From positions 5,518,001-5,582,000 of the forward strand of contig NC_088786.1 in NCBI RefSeq assembly GCF_949628265.1: a stretch of 64,000 nt of DNA, written 5' to 3'. Of the stretch, positions 23,001 through 49,200 are shown one piece after another (the stretch's first letter is position 1; each line of letters opens with the position of its first letter). The notes under the pieces were generated by a model. That model did not search any database. It had not been told where the DNA came from and saw only the letters and a program-made list of their open reading frames with translations. Both the position numbers and the translations under genes were made by a program. The DNA comes from Cloeon dipterum. Taxonomy: Eukaryota; Arthropoda; Insecta; Ephemeroptera; Baetidae.

Positions 23001-26000
23001 TTTTATCAGCTTGCCAAACTTGAAGGACGTGGCTGAGAGGCAGGGCTTCAAGATCAAGTGTGAATGTTGTGAAATGATAGAAAAAGAGAGACTCAAACAT
23101 CTAGTTCGGCCAATTCCAGGACCTATAAAGGTAAAAATATAAATTGTACAGTATTTTCTTGCAAATGAGTACCTCTTTCTTCAACTTGACCCCTCCAGAG
23201 TTTCCAGTATCTCGGTGATGTCTACTGCTGTAACTCATTCGTTTTAATCCAAGGTTTGGATGAAGAAATACCCAAAGCGCCAGCAAAGAAGACTATTGTA
23301 TGTTACCAATTTTGCAATTTGATGTTCACTAATTATGGTTTTAGAAACTGGACCCCTCCATATACATGGAAGCGTTCAGGAAAGAAAAGACCAGACCTCC
23401 TGAAGTTTATTATTATCCTCTTGATGTGTGCCAAATTGTGTCAGTGGACACTGAATGGAACAGTCAGACATTGTTTGATCCCTACCATGTGGATTTGAAA
23501 GTAAGACTGTTCCGGAGGGCAGCGCAGACAAAGCTACAAGACACAGAAAAGATGTCACACCACCTCCTCTTTTACACTGACAAAGGTAGAATCATTTTCT
23601 AATTTGTTTTAGAACAAACAAATATTAAAAGCCAAACTTGCCTGAAACCCCCTTCTTCTCCCAACCTGATGTTTAATAATTGAAAGATTTGAATGGATAA
23701 CGTTCCTCAGCAATGAGGTTAAGAAAAGCTTGATAAACTCAACTATCTTTCCCTTTGATTGTGTATAATTGACTACTTATACGCATTTCAAGAATAGCTT
23801 AAAGACCAGTTCTTTAAATAATATTGAACCACTTTCTCTCTTCTCTTTTAATTGCACATTTTCATGCCTCAATATGGATATAGTGATTTGCCCTAATCAA
23901 CCATATTAAGAATAATACTTGGTGACCAAATTATGTAAACCTTGTTCACACCAGTTTTCAAGATCAAAGCAAAGGATATCCTGGGAGTAGCGTATGTGGC
24001 ACACAAGAATTTCATCAGGGCCAAATTGGAAGATTGGCTTGAATCTGGAGAAAAGCGGTTCTACTTCAGATCCTCATATGACAAGGACACCCTCAGCAAT
24101 AACTTACCATTTCTTGCAAAGCAGTGCCAAGGAGCTGTTAATCCTAAGGTATGTCCCAAGTTTTCCAAAGGTTTGATAATTTGATAGACAAAAGCACATA
24201 TACATATGTATTTTTACTGTGAATGCTACATGAAAATGCATTCAATAATGTTAGCACAGAACTGGGAGGCGCACCGGCGCCGACTCGCTACTTGCTGGTT
24301 TGCACCTTTCCAGCATGCGTGATTTGGCTTCACGGGACGAATTTCTAGCGTTTCAATGCAGTCCTCGGTGCGGAGGCAAGTGGCCCTTGAGTGGGCTGGG
24401 TCCCTGTGCGGCCTGGTGCGCCCATGTTATCCGTTCGCGGTGTTATTGGGACCCGGGTTTCAGCATTTGTGCTAGTGCAGTGCGCGCCCTTCCCGGTCCT
24501 CGGACAGGGATAAAAAGAGCAAAAAAAAAATACATTGAGACAAATGATTAACCATGGTAATCTTTTGCTGCACTGAACCAAACATCTCTAATGTTTCGCA
24601 TCCGGCATCTTTGATAATGCTTTCGTTGTATAAGAGTTTTACCATAAGAAATATTTAAAATAGCATAAATTTTGTATCAAAGCTTCAATACTTTTGTTGG
24701 ACTTAAAAGTAAATAAAGGCATACTAATTTCTCATAAGGTCATTGAAGGTGCACCTAATTAATTCATGTGCCTAACGGACCTAAAACAATTTGCGAAGAT
24801 TTTACTGTTAGTAAGTCTGCAGTGTTGATGACATAACTCACATAGTATGTCATTTTTTCAGACTGGAATGGGCATGGCCCCACCAGATCACGTGAAGCCA
24901 TCTAGGCGGCTGAAATGTCTGGATGTGTTCGCTGGCTGCGGTGGGCTGTCTGCTGGACTGCATGCTGGCGGGCTAACTGACAGCCGGTGGGCTTGCGAGG
25001 TCGACAAGGACGCCGCTGATGCATTCCAGAAAAACTTCCCTGAGGCGGTTGTCTTCAATCAAGATATCAATTCTTGGTTAGAAGATATACTCAGTGTAAG
25101 GATCTCAATATCACTGTGGATGCATAATTCAATTTTTTTGGTAGGGAAAGGAGAAAAATGTTCTTAACCAGCGCTACCCGAAAGTTGGTGAAGTAGAAAT
25201 GATAGTTGGTGGGCCGCCATGCCAAGGATTTTCTTCAATGAACCGCTACCATACTGGTATTGCAGCTAGGTTTAAAGTGAGTATATGATTGAACGTTACA
25301 TTTGAGTGAAATTTAACAAAAAGAGATATCAAACCAATCTGATTTACAAATAATGAAGATCATAAATGGTAAAATAATACAGTTATCAAAGGATCTTTTT
25401 TCTAGACCAGCCTTATTTGAATTGATCCTGTAGCTTTTAATTTGTATTTTATTTGTAATACACGAGCATCCCCATATACTTGTCTTTCCTTTTTGTAAAT
25501 CATAGGATGTGTGTTTAACTAATTAATTTGTGGTTCATAATTCCAGAACTCGTTGGTGGCCACGTTTTTCAGCATAATTGAACACTACAAACCTAGATAT
25601 TTTCTGTTTGAAAATGTCAAGAATTTTGCTATCAGCAACCAAGGGCTCTACTTGAAAACAGTAATAGGCTGTTGTTTAAAGCTGGATTACCAGCTCAGAT
25701 ACTCCGTGCTTCAAGCAGGGAATTTCGGTGCTCCTCAATCGCGCTACAGGTGGGCCCATTTTTATTCTAATGCGCGTGAGACTGATTTGTTTCCACTTCT
25801 CAGGACGATCATAATTGGAGCAAGGAGAGGGGAGATTCTACCTCAGCTGCCTAAGGTGCAGTACACCCTGGACCTTCCTGCCTACACTCTGGCACTGAAT
25901 GGGAGACAGGTAAACTAACTAATCCTCGCAGAAAAGCAGGGTTGCATTTGCTTACCACCAAGTGTTTTCACCACTGGTTTTTACCACTCAATTTTAACCA

Positions 26001-28058
26001 ATTTCTTGCGCAAGAAATTACTTTATTCCATTTTATTATCTGTAAAAATCTAAACTTTTGGTCAAAAGTGCTCAAAATTTCCTCTAGTATGCAGATATTT
26101 TCTTTAAATTGCTTCCTCAATTTCTCCAAAAAATTTTCTCTGACAATTTTTCAAGTCGAGGTTACATGCTAATAATTTGTAAATTAATAAAACTTAAGGT
26201 GAAAACATTGCCTGCAAGGAACTAGGACACTTTTAAAAAAATGCGTTTTTTGCAACCCTGCAGAAAAGTCTGCTCTCTCATGTGAACGCCCCTGGTGATT
26301 GCTTTACATTAATTCCAGATTGCCGATGGCACCACTTACGGTCTTCTGGGAGAAGAAACCTATAAGTCTGCACCATTCAGAGCTGTGAACGTGTATGACG
26401 CGATCGGCGATCTTCCTGATATTCCATGTGGTGTCACTAACTCGCGGTCAAAGTATTTGCCTTGCTGTTCCAGCTTCCAGTACAATGTATGACCAGTTTT
26501 GCTTTGCGTAGCTGCTGGTGATCAATAATTGCGTTGCATTGTTTCAGATGCGTTTGAAGAGCAAAGAATTGAAGGACCACATCACTAGGAACCTATCAGC
26601 GCTGGACAAGGCCCGCATAAAATGCATTCCTCCTGGAGGGGACTGGCGGGATATGCCAAACTCCCGATTGCTGCTGGAGGATGGCACTACCACCGTACCA
26701 CTGTGAGTTCTTCCTCAACTGTATCTCATAAGAAACCAGGGTTGCATTTGCTTACCACCCGGTTTTTTCACCACTGGTTTTTAACATGTTTTACCACTCA
26801 TTTTTACCAATTTCTTGCTCAAGAATTGTAAGAAATATATATCTATTATTTCCATTCCATTTTTAATTCGTGAAAATCTAAAATTTCGGTCAAAGTGCTC
26901 TAAATTTCCTCCACTATGCAGATATTTTCTTTTAAATTGCCATTTTGCTGCCTCAATTTCTCCAAAAATGTATATCTGACATTTTTTCAAGTGGAGGATA
27001 TTTGCTAATAATTAGTAAATTATTGAAAAATAAGGTTAAAACATTGCCTGCAAGAAACTGGTAAAAGTTGAAAAAACGCATTTTACCACTGCACTACCAT
27101 TTTTCTTAAAAAATGCGGGTTTTTTGCAACCTTGAGCTCGCCACTTGCTGGTTTTTGCACCTTTTCAGAACAAATATCTGGAGTTTCGGGGAAGTAAATA
27201 TCCTCTTTATTAGAAGCGTTCATCATACAGCTATTTCAAATCAAAAATCTAGAGAAAATTCATTATTATTTCATTCATTTGACTTTTACCAGGTGTCATC
27301 ACGAATCTTGCTTTAATTTAGGCACTTAACTTTTTCAGGAAGTACATAACAAAGGATGGAAAGCGAGGCGTTTGCCCTTGTAATTTTGTGTCAAAAGAAG
27401 ATCGAAAAAACGTGGCCTGCATCAAACGCGACGAGCGCAAATCCATTGTGCCATGGTGCCTGCCACACACAGCGGACAGGCATGCCCACTGGGCCGGCCT
27501 CTACGGCAGGGTAAGACTGGGTGGGCAATTTCAGACCACAGTGACCATACCCGAACCCATGGGCAAGCAGGTACGCCGCTCATTGTCAGTGTTTTCTCTT
27601 GAGTGAGGTTTACATTTGTTTCTCTCAGGGGCAAGTCTTGCATTCGACGTACGACCGGTGCTTGTCTGTTAGGGAACTTGCGCGATCACAGAGCATCCCT
27701 GACCACTTTGAGCTTAGTGGCTCAATGGAGGATCGTTACCGACAGGTAATTTAATTTACATTTACTCCTTTCATTGCAAGTTAAGATGAACCATTAAGGG
27801 AATTCGACAAAAAGACTTGAGATATATTAATTACTGCATGCTACAAAATTTTTAATTTTAGCAACAAATAATGCATTTACGAGATGCTTTTTTATATAAA
27901 ACATAACTTGAGGCATTTGAGGATTATTTTTGTTGGAAAATTGGGCAGCATTCTGCGACACATTTAAAATAAATGGGAACACTCTCTTGTGCTTTTAGGT
28001 GGGCAACGCTGTTCCTCCTCTTCTGGCTGCATCCATCGCGAGAATGTTTCAAACTTGA
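20060..28058 (+). CDS. Dnmt1: DNA (cytosine-5)-methyltransferase 1, lacking the CXXC domain
   Basis: Maintenance CpG methyltransferase, nuclear. Exons: 20060-20220, 20298-20489, 20554-20672, 20776-21026, 21217-21540, 21594-21727, 21780-21971, 22341-22508, 22980-23130, 23199-23297, 23345-23585, 23955-24148, 24862-25095, 25145-25276, 25547-25749, 25804-25909, 26319-26486, 26548-26702, 27339-27570, 27629-27745, 27999-28058; 3633 nt, 1210 aa. Domains: basic N-tail with KGRKRR and KKQK (1-55), RFTS (about 118-240, NEWFVSGYG), linker, BAH1 (about 394-570), BAH2 (about 575-740), methyltransferase (about 755-1205). Catalytic motifs intact: [26 protein letters not shown] (Cys846), [11 protein letters not shown] (Glu886), VIII QSRYR, X VGNAVPP (1192). 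No Cys-rich CXXC finger lies between RFTS and BAH1, and no PCNA-binding peptide was recognised. Human DNMT1 is 1616 aa. All key catalytic residues are present, so it should be active. Confidence 0.97.
22537..22734. repeat. Left arm of a near-identical inverted repeat, Dnmt1 intron 8
   Basis: About 198 bp that reads as the reverse complement of 23603-23797; the only difference noticed is a few-base indel in the ATATATTTT stretch near 22710. The arms face each other across exons 9-11. Confidence 0.92.
23603..23797. repeat. Right arm of the inverted repeat, Dnmt1 intron 11
   Basis: About 195 bp, reverse complement of 22537-22734. It begins 17 bp after the exon 11 donor. The spacer between the arms is about 870 bp and contains three coding exons, so this is not an ordinary transposon with terminal repeats. 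Confidence 0.92.
24260..24530 (+). mobile_element. SINE-like or truncated LINE-like retroposon in Dnmt1 intron 12
   Basis: A GC-rich block of about 260 bp inside an AT-rich intron, ending in a run of ten A after GGATAAAAAGAGC. Composition and A-tail suggest a retroposed sequence. I found no clear target duplication and no certain Pol III A/B boxes, so the class is open. A piece (cACTTGCTGGTTT...GCACCTTT) recurs at about 27137-27165. Confidence 0.4.
25937..26260. mobile_element. hAT-like MITE, copy 1, Dnmt1 intron 16
   Basis: The termini CAGGGTTGCA and TGCAACCCTG are perfect inverted repeats, flanked by a perfect 8-bp duplication CAGAAAAG (25929-25936 and 26261-26268). Length 324 bp, no coding capacity. 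The exact target duplication points to a recent insertion. Confidence 0.88.
26737..27134. mobile_element. hAT-like MITE, copy 2, Dnmt1 intron 18
   Basis: Same family as the copy at 25937: starts CAGGGTTGCATTTGCTTACC, shares the CACCACTGGTTTTTA and CAATTTCTTG blocks, and ends TTTTTTGCAACCTTG. About 398 bp. I see no matching 8-bp duplication, so the copy may be rearranged or older. Confidence 0.7.
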
Positions 28059-29341
28059 GCGTGACAGTGACAGCGTCTGAGAGTGCTCTAAGAGCCTTTT
28101 ATCGTATTAGGTTTAGGTTTTACTCTTGTACCCCGTCATCAAAAAACTTAAAATCTTTATATTGCTCCCATGGAGCGGGAAATCTGGTAAGATGGACTTT
28201 CTACTTTAAAAAATATGAACAAATATTTTTAAGAGCTTTGTGAATTTTTATAACATTGTTGCTGTATACTCCAAGTGTAACAATATATACTCCTCTCTTA
28301 AATCTCATTGCCACAACTTTTAATTTAAATATCACCTCTATTAACTGTACAACAAAAAGATAATTTAGATTAGAGTAGTAATTGACCTGCTTCGTCTGTG
28401 AGATCTTAAAATATCTGATGTTTTGTAAATATTTAGTACAGATATTGGTAAAAAAAAAATTAATATTTATTATATTTTCTTTGTATGGGAGAAGCGAGAA
28501 GGCAATATTGCTACCAAATTTCGTAGCAAGTATAGATATCTTAATGTAAGCCTGGAGGCTGCCATCACATGGGAATATTTCAACTATTCCTAAGCAGACT
28601 TTCTTAAAGAAAAACGAGTTAAAAGTTTCATTTCTATTAGACTTTATTTGCTTTGAGATATACATACATTTTGTTGCAATTTGGATGAGTGTACGAACAA
28701 TTCTAGAACATAATTCAAATGTATTTAAGACATGCTTTCTTTATACCCACATACGCAATAAACTTTTGACTAGTGTACATTTTTACAAATAATAACAATG
28801 ATTCTAAAAGAGAGCATTTTTCTGAACGCCAGTTGTAGCTTTTCATAAGCACCGTTCGAATTCACTGGGGCGCACTTACAATTACAAATATCTGTATATG
28901 CGAACAAAATCAACTGTCAGCTGCGTAATACTGGTAAGTATGTGTTTGCACTAACATTTAAGTATTTGGTGAACAAGTTGCATTGGGTACAAAAATAATT
29001 GCGATTATCATTTTACACCAAAATCATTTAAACTCGAAATTTTGATAAATTTCTTTGCAGGCACTTGTGTTTAATTTTTAAGTCAAGTACAAATAATTAA
29101 TTATATAATAATTGCATCAGTGTTAAAATTAGGTAATATTGAACACATGAGATGTTTTGCTCCTTCGCCTTTCAGCATTTCTAGGAAAAAACTACAATAG
29201 TTTGATTATCCTCTTTGCACTTTGGATCTTGAGCTGGGAAATGCACTTTTTCTCTCTTTAACACGGAAAGTTCAACTCTTTCCTTAGGAAAATATAACAA
29301 TTGGTGGGAGTTTGTATCCAAGGGTGGACGGAAGGGAGATC
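28059..29341. other. 3' regions of Dnmt1 (+) and the FGF receptor (-)
   Basis: The genes converge. A plus-strand AATAAA at 28757-28762 may end Dnmt1, and a minus-strand AATAAA near 28650 may end the receptor transcript; if both are used the transcripts overlap. An antisense open frame at 28201-28665 looks like chance in AT-rich UTR. Confidence 0.45.
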
Positions 29342-42653
<13,312 letters not shown>

Positions 42654-42720
42654 GGCGCGTCTTCAATTTCACAACTGCGCGTTGCCAATTATTGACGACT
42701 GCATTCTCACACGAATAAGG
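42654..42720 (-). other. FGFR 5' UTR part of the signal-peptide exon, with a uORF
   Basis: The exon starts after a TTGTTGCAG acceptor at 42720. An 11-codon uORF (ATG 42704, stop TGA 42669-42671) ends 15 nt before the main ATG at 42653. Confidence 0.6.
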
Positions 42721-45700
42721 CTGCAACAAATAAAATGAATTCTTTAGACTCGGGTGCATGTCGACGCGAAATAAAATTACAGGTCGAAACGCCGCTAATT
42801 AGTGGAAACAATCGTGGTGGTGAACCTGTTTTTCAGCACCGCAGAGTTAATTATTCGTCTGCAGTGACGGTAACCCCCTGCGATTCTTAGAATTTAGCCT
42901 TGCATCTTAAGCAGGTTTGCAATCTCAAAAGAAATTACTGTACAATTTTTCTTTGTTGGCTCATACTGATTTACGTTCAAGCCTCATTGCAAATGACGGC
43001 AGATAAAACATTTAAATATCACAACAATTGCAGCTAACAGCGTCCGTCATCAATCACGGATTAGTGCAGCATCATCACTCAACGTCGCAATCGCGAATTA
43101 TTCTCTTGGGCAACGCCGCAAAAACGGCCCTTTTGCTCAATTCGGCGCACGTAAATAAATTGTCCCCACCGCGAGAGTGCTCGTTCACCTTGGCTGCACT
43201 CTTGCAGCGAGGAAGAAGCCGCATAATTTATTGTTTTTGCCACGGAGTAAGTCACGAAATGCACTTTTATCTCGTGCATCGAACACGGCCGAGTAATGTT
43301 TGTCACGACGACCGGCCGTGCAGGTTTCCTTTGATACCACTTTTTGCCGAGCGTATTACGTACATGACCTGTCCCAACCGCGGCGGGTACTCTGGCAGGA
43401 ATTTGCCCCGCGGACGCAATTCGCTTGGGCGCTTTTGAAATCGAAAGTGCGCGCGTGTAAAACAGTTGTTTGGCCCGCCGCTGAAGGTGAATCTCACGGA
43501 CGCTTTTTGCTGCTGATCAAAGGATCGATTTCTTGTGCTCACATTGTATCTGAGAAAAAGCGGCTCTGCACTCGTCTCGATTGCTCGGATTAAAACACAC
43601 CTGTCACACCCGAGAAAATTGCCGAGCCGGGATTTCGAATTAGTATTAAAGTACTTTTTACTTGCTAAGCAAATGTCTTGGGAATTTGCATTTTATGTCT
43701 CCAACTTTGGAGGGAGACGTTTAATTATTGCCGGTGTAGCTGTGAGACTACTCGCACAACTTGAAGATGGAAGATTGTGTGAGGACTTCATCTACATTAA
43801 ACTAAACAACCTTACAATGGAAGCTATGTAATAAATTACAAACAAGTACGAGTTGTTTAGAAGACATGAACACACAAACACATTATGTTTCGGAAATTAT
43901 CTTCGCGCGAATAAAAAAATGAATTTTTATGAGCCGTACCTCAAATAGATAATGTAAGAAAAATATTAAGTTGACTATCGTAAAATAGTAAATTATTTAC
44001 TCCCCAAAATTGATATTAATTTGGTTTATTTTTTTGCGTGAAGAAAATATTGTCAAGTGCTATAAATAATTCATAAGCGCACGCAAACTTCGCTTTTAAA
44101 GGCGCAAGCCTTGTATTAACTCGTCCCAATGCAAATATATAAAGTGTCTCGTCAACAAGCGTGCAAAGTATCTTTTTCAACAAGCAGTGTGAGGTATTAA
44201 GTATGCGAAATTGCGCATGTGAGTCAGCTCAATTAAGTAACAAGCGATAAATTAAATGCGTATCAACAACGCTGCAGGCGCAGAAGTGATTTACTGCGCA
44301 TTCAAATGCAAATCAGACGCACGCTAATCGATTGGCCAATCGTTCTCGGCTCACAATCAGGCCCGAAATTAGTGTCAGCGACAACCTGAGATCGAGATAC
44401 CGACAGAGTGGCCCGGAAAGGTTGAATTATATTATAGGAGTCGCTTTATCTCGACGACGAATCGTTTATCATCCTATTTGAGTCCCTTTTCATCATCGCG
44501 CTTGACACTTCCCTTCTGCCTCCAATTCCACTTGCTCAATCGACTCGTAAATATAATTCTCGGCTCCCGCTTGACGAATTACGCTCGCTTCAGTTTATTT
44601 CTCGGCTCTCTCCACTAATGTGACGCTAGATGAGTGATTATTGTTTTACGCTTGCTCGCTTTATTCAACAGAAGCCGTACGGGTGATTTGGATGTCGACA
44701 AATCATGCTTAGTGAATTATCAAAACGTATACACAGATCTTTCAAATCAATTATTAACCATGAGGGTAAACGAGAAATCATTTTTTTAAATTGGGCCATG
44801 CTGGTTATAAATAATTCCAGGCGAAGATCTTTGGCAAGAAAATGCGAATATTACTAATGCACAAACCAAAGCAAAGCAGAAAATAATGGACGTTGCATAA
44901 AAGCTCCGAGTTTAGAAATCTAACAGAAGGATAAATCCGATCGACACTCTCTGCCATATAAATCATATTAATCGGCTTTAGTTTTTCAGCAAACACCAGC
45001 AGAGTGGCTATTTTTTTAATTTTTAATCCTTCTATATGGAAACCATGAGAAATCAGTGGGCAAGCGCAAACTACGCACCTGATGCCCTTCGACCTTGGCA
45101 CATTAGGACTGTATTAAACAAGAGCAGTCAGTTCATTAGGACGATCCGAGGTGTAAAAACTGAGACGCGCGCTCGAGAGAGAAAGAGTTGAGAGTCTGGC
45201 TGGCTGGCCGTGCCTGCTGTTTATTTATCATCAATCCACGCGCTGCTGCAGCTTTTATTTATCTTTCGACCAGACGAGAAGAAGAAGCAGCAGCGGGAAA
45301 GAAAAGCTCGCAACTCCTCTCCAATTTACACATGGAGGTCTGAGTTAGTCAAGAAAGGTGTTGGCGGAGAGAAAATAACAAATGAGAGCAGCTTATCGCT
45401 TGGGAAAACAATAAAACTTGGCTGCTTCAGCTGCTATAATTGTGAGTGGGAGTGAAACGGACGCGTTCAGCTGGCTTTCAGCGTGATTGATTGATTTTTA
45501 AATCAGTTTTCGATCATAATTGAAATTTAACTGCCCATACCAAAAGGGAAGCAGCTCGATTTGATTTCTGCTCATAGCATGAAATTTGGAACATTTTAAT
45601 TGCTTAAACGGTCGTTGCTCTTGTAATCATTTGCATGGCGCCGAGGTCCATTCCAACCAGAGTTTTTTATACGGATTTTCGAGCTGGAGCGTGTGGTTTT

Positions 45701-46242
45701 CTTCCACAACTATCAAAGTCTCGCATCCACGCACTTGTGCAGCATCGTGCAATTAGTCCACATAAACTACTCGACGCTGAGAGTTCAAGTGGGCCTCGCT
45801 CACATCATTTTTTTCACGCCGCACTCGAGATTGGGATCTGCTTTGATGGTAAACAATAATTCCGGCGTGTAAGTATTCATTTGTGTCGGTGGAAAACAGA
45901 CAAACATTGATTTACTTTGTAGATTCAATTCACTTTAATATTTACAATCGCAAAAATGGAAAAAAGGGCAGCAAACGGCCACGTCAGTTGAATTGTTTGC
46001 CTTTGCTGATGTAATTTCCTTAATATACTCTGGGCAGGAAGAGTACCGCCAGCCCGTTCATATATTCCCATTGTTCTTTAGCTGAGCGTACGTTACTAGT
46101 AGAGAGAAATTCAATTACCAACTTGAATAATCGTCGCCGGCCTGAATGAAAGCCGATTGAAATGCACCGAGCGAGTGGCCAAACAATCGATAGGCATTCT
46201 CCTTTTATTTTATTTTTCGTCTTCTATGTCTGTGAGTGAGAA

Positions 46243-46268
46243 CGCCGCTGCCGCTGCCGCCACCGCCG
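46243..46268. repeat. GCC/GCT trinucleotide-like repeat
   Basis: Imperfect GCCGCT/GCCGCC tandem run. Confidence 0.6.
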
Positions 46269-49200
46269 AAATTGGCCGCGACGCCAGAAGCCAACTCGAC
46301 GATTGATTAGCCATTCACTCGAGCGTTGCGAACAACACCCACACATAACAAACAGAGAGACACTCCATATCAAAATATTACGCCCCGTGAATGGCTAATT
46401 CGGCGGGGAGAGAGGAGAGAAAAAAAACAAAAAAAAAACAGGCAGCGAGACACGCGGATGGAATCATAAATGATCAACTCCCCTTGGAGAAAAAAAGGGA
46501 ATTCGTCTTATCAAAATCCTAATCTCCAGACCCCCGGGGGGAGTATTTTTTCAAGTTGGTGCTGGTGGTTGCGACGGTGCATCATCCCTTTATCACTCTA
46601 CTTGAAACACAGGAGCAGGCCGTGCTCTTGACGAATCCGTGCACCTCCGACCCCTGAAGGCCACCGAATTAAGTCAGCCTCGACACGTGAAACGCGATGA
46701 TCGATCGCAGACGCCTCACCAGTTTTTATTGGGGGCGTTTAATTTGTTTCTCCACTTTGCTATCGCATTTCACCCTGGGAACTGAGCAATTCTGGCACCT
46801 GTTGAACCTCTCTTTGTCGATCTGGGAAAAGCGGGAGGAGAAGTGAACGAGCGGGGAAAGCAAGCGCTGCAAGGGGTGCTTGAAATGAAGATATCTCGGC
46901 TGTCAAAAAATTCGTTCCATGACGGATCGGCCAGGCCGGCGGGAACAATCGCAGCAGCAGGCGTTTTCGCGTCCGCGTCGCCGTGTCCCCATTTTTGGCA
47001 GCGACTGTGCGCTGTCGATAAAGGATCAAACCGCTTAGCAATTCACTCGGGCGTCTGGCTATAAAGCAGAGCCGATAGTGCACACGCTCTCTCCCACACA
47101 ATGGCGCCAGTGACGAACGAAAGCAATGCGATGATGGCGACTTTTGGCCTTCGAAAGAAAATTAACATTAAGCTTGGTTAGTCCTTTGGCCGCACAAACA
47201 AAAGCATTAACTTTTATTGTGTAGAGATTTTCGCAAAATAGCTCAAAAGCTGAAATTTAAGGTTTGGCTGATAAAAAACAATTCAAAAATTATTTTTCCA
47301 AAAGGCACCTGTGATATTCCCTTCAGTTGATGCGCATTTTCTACACTCCAAGGTAAAAAGAGGCTTAATCCTGTGTTATGATCGAGGTGCCGCTACAGGT
47401 AGTGGTTATAATACAACTAAGTTGAACAGTATTATTTGTCAAGAGGAAATATTGTGTTGACAGCTTCTCTATCTGCGGGTGCTGGATTAGGGATGAAATA
47501 GAGCTGATGGAATTGTCATCCCCTACCAGCAGCTTTCAAAAGTGCGCCATATACACAAGGAGCGGCTAATCGAGCTGAGGATCTCGTTAACTGACCTCAA
47601 TCAGCCTGTTGCGCTGACAGGCCAGTCGTCTTTCTTGAATAGCAATTGACCCTGTCTTTCTTGTCGTTACAATCGTAAGCGGATCAAAGAAGAGCGTCCA
47701 TCCGAGCATGAGAGCATGGACCGGACTGTTGGGGGAGGGAAAGGTCCGAATCAAGCAAAATATCCCTTCGCTCTTGATAATTTTAACTCACATATATATT
47801 TTTAAGCAAGTTAGTTTTACTTTTTATGGCCGAGACGCATATAATATCTTGGATTCAGATTAAGCAGCCTCTGGAGCTGGAATCGGCAAAAACAGTCATT
47901 CGAGCACATTAATACAGCATTTTGCCCGTGAAATGATCCCCGGCTTGTCTTTCGTTTTATTGCCCGGCGCAGGATGCTCAAGGATAATACTTTATACGAA
48001 TGAAATTCGACTCCGGCGTGTATCTGCTGCGCGCCGCTGGAAACGCGCGTCTTCGTTTTCGTGCCCATCACACAGAGAAACACAAGCAGCGTCATTCTTT
48101 TCCTATTTTCCTCCGCTGCTTAGGAGAAGCAGTTTTGTTAGCATCTTATTACTCCCACATGTTTCTTTACTTCTGGGGTGGAAGTACTCGAAAATAAAAC
48201 AGCGAGGAAGATGCATAAATATAATTAGTATTTTTTTTTCATGGGAAACAGCTCCTCTGACCACCGAGGGAGAGAGGGTTATTTATTTTCACTTTGGCGG
48301 GAGACGCACAAAGTTCACTCACGCCTTCTGGGTGGCATATTCATTAGAAGGCGACTTTCTTTGTAAAAACTTAGCGTCTGACTTTTGGACGGAAATATGT
48401 ATTATTTTATGGCAAACCCTGTTCTTGGGGGTCGAGGGTTTTCACGACAATGTGAAAGGAGGCTGGGTGCTGTGTAAAAAGCTATTGTATGGGAAGAAAA
48501 ACGAACCTTTTTAAAAGATTTTTCCTTGAAAACTCAATGGAAGCGAACAGTTTCTCACGTAGCACATATGTTTTAAACCCCCGAGGAGTATGAATTGGAA
48601 AAAATCGTTTGAATGAGCCTAGAGTAAAAACTATACGAATGGGATAGTAGTTTTAAATGCACCCATTCAAGAGTGTTTGACTAATTCTTATTGCGAATTT
48701 AAATTTTACATTGATCTTTGTCTAACTAGGAAACTACGAGGATGCGAGAAAGTGATTCCACTGAATTTTAGCTGTGTCGGAGCTGCAAGAGAACGGTTTT
48801 TGAAGCTCTCGAGTGTGAGATACGGTTAAGTTTTGTAGCAAATAAATTTAGAATATTCCCCGAAAAAAATTGAAAGATTCCAGGACGAAAATTTTTGGGC
48901 GAGTAGCGTTAGAAGAAATTAAAATGGTAAAACTGCATTACTTTTTTAAATATGATTCATGATTTTTATCATTTCTCTGCGAGTCGTAACTGTAATGAAG
49001 TATTTTTGAGCAGTGCTTTAATTCTATTTTCGACGCGGAAATTAGAAGATCGATATTAGAAAGAGGAAACTAATTTCCTAATTTGGCCCACGTCGTTACG
49101 GCAATTTATATTCATTAGTCCGTTGCTCGTCGTCTGTGCGAGGGGGTGCAACCCCCGCGAGAAAGCGGACGCACCAATTTAAGAGGTTGTCTCGGCAGCC

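Noticed and set aside
28201..28665. 154-codon antisense frame after Dnmt1
   Set aside because: Lys/Asn/Ile/Phe-rich AT-biased sequence in the Dnmt1 3' region; no family or splice evidence.
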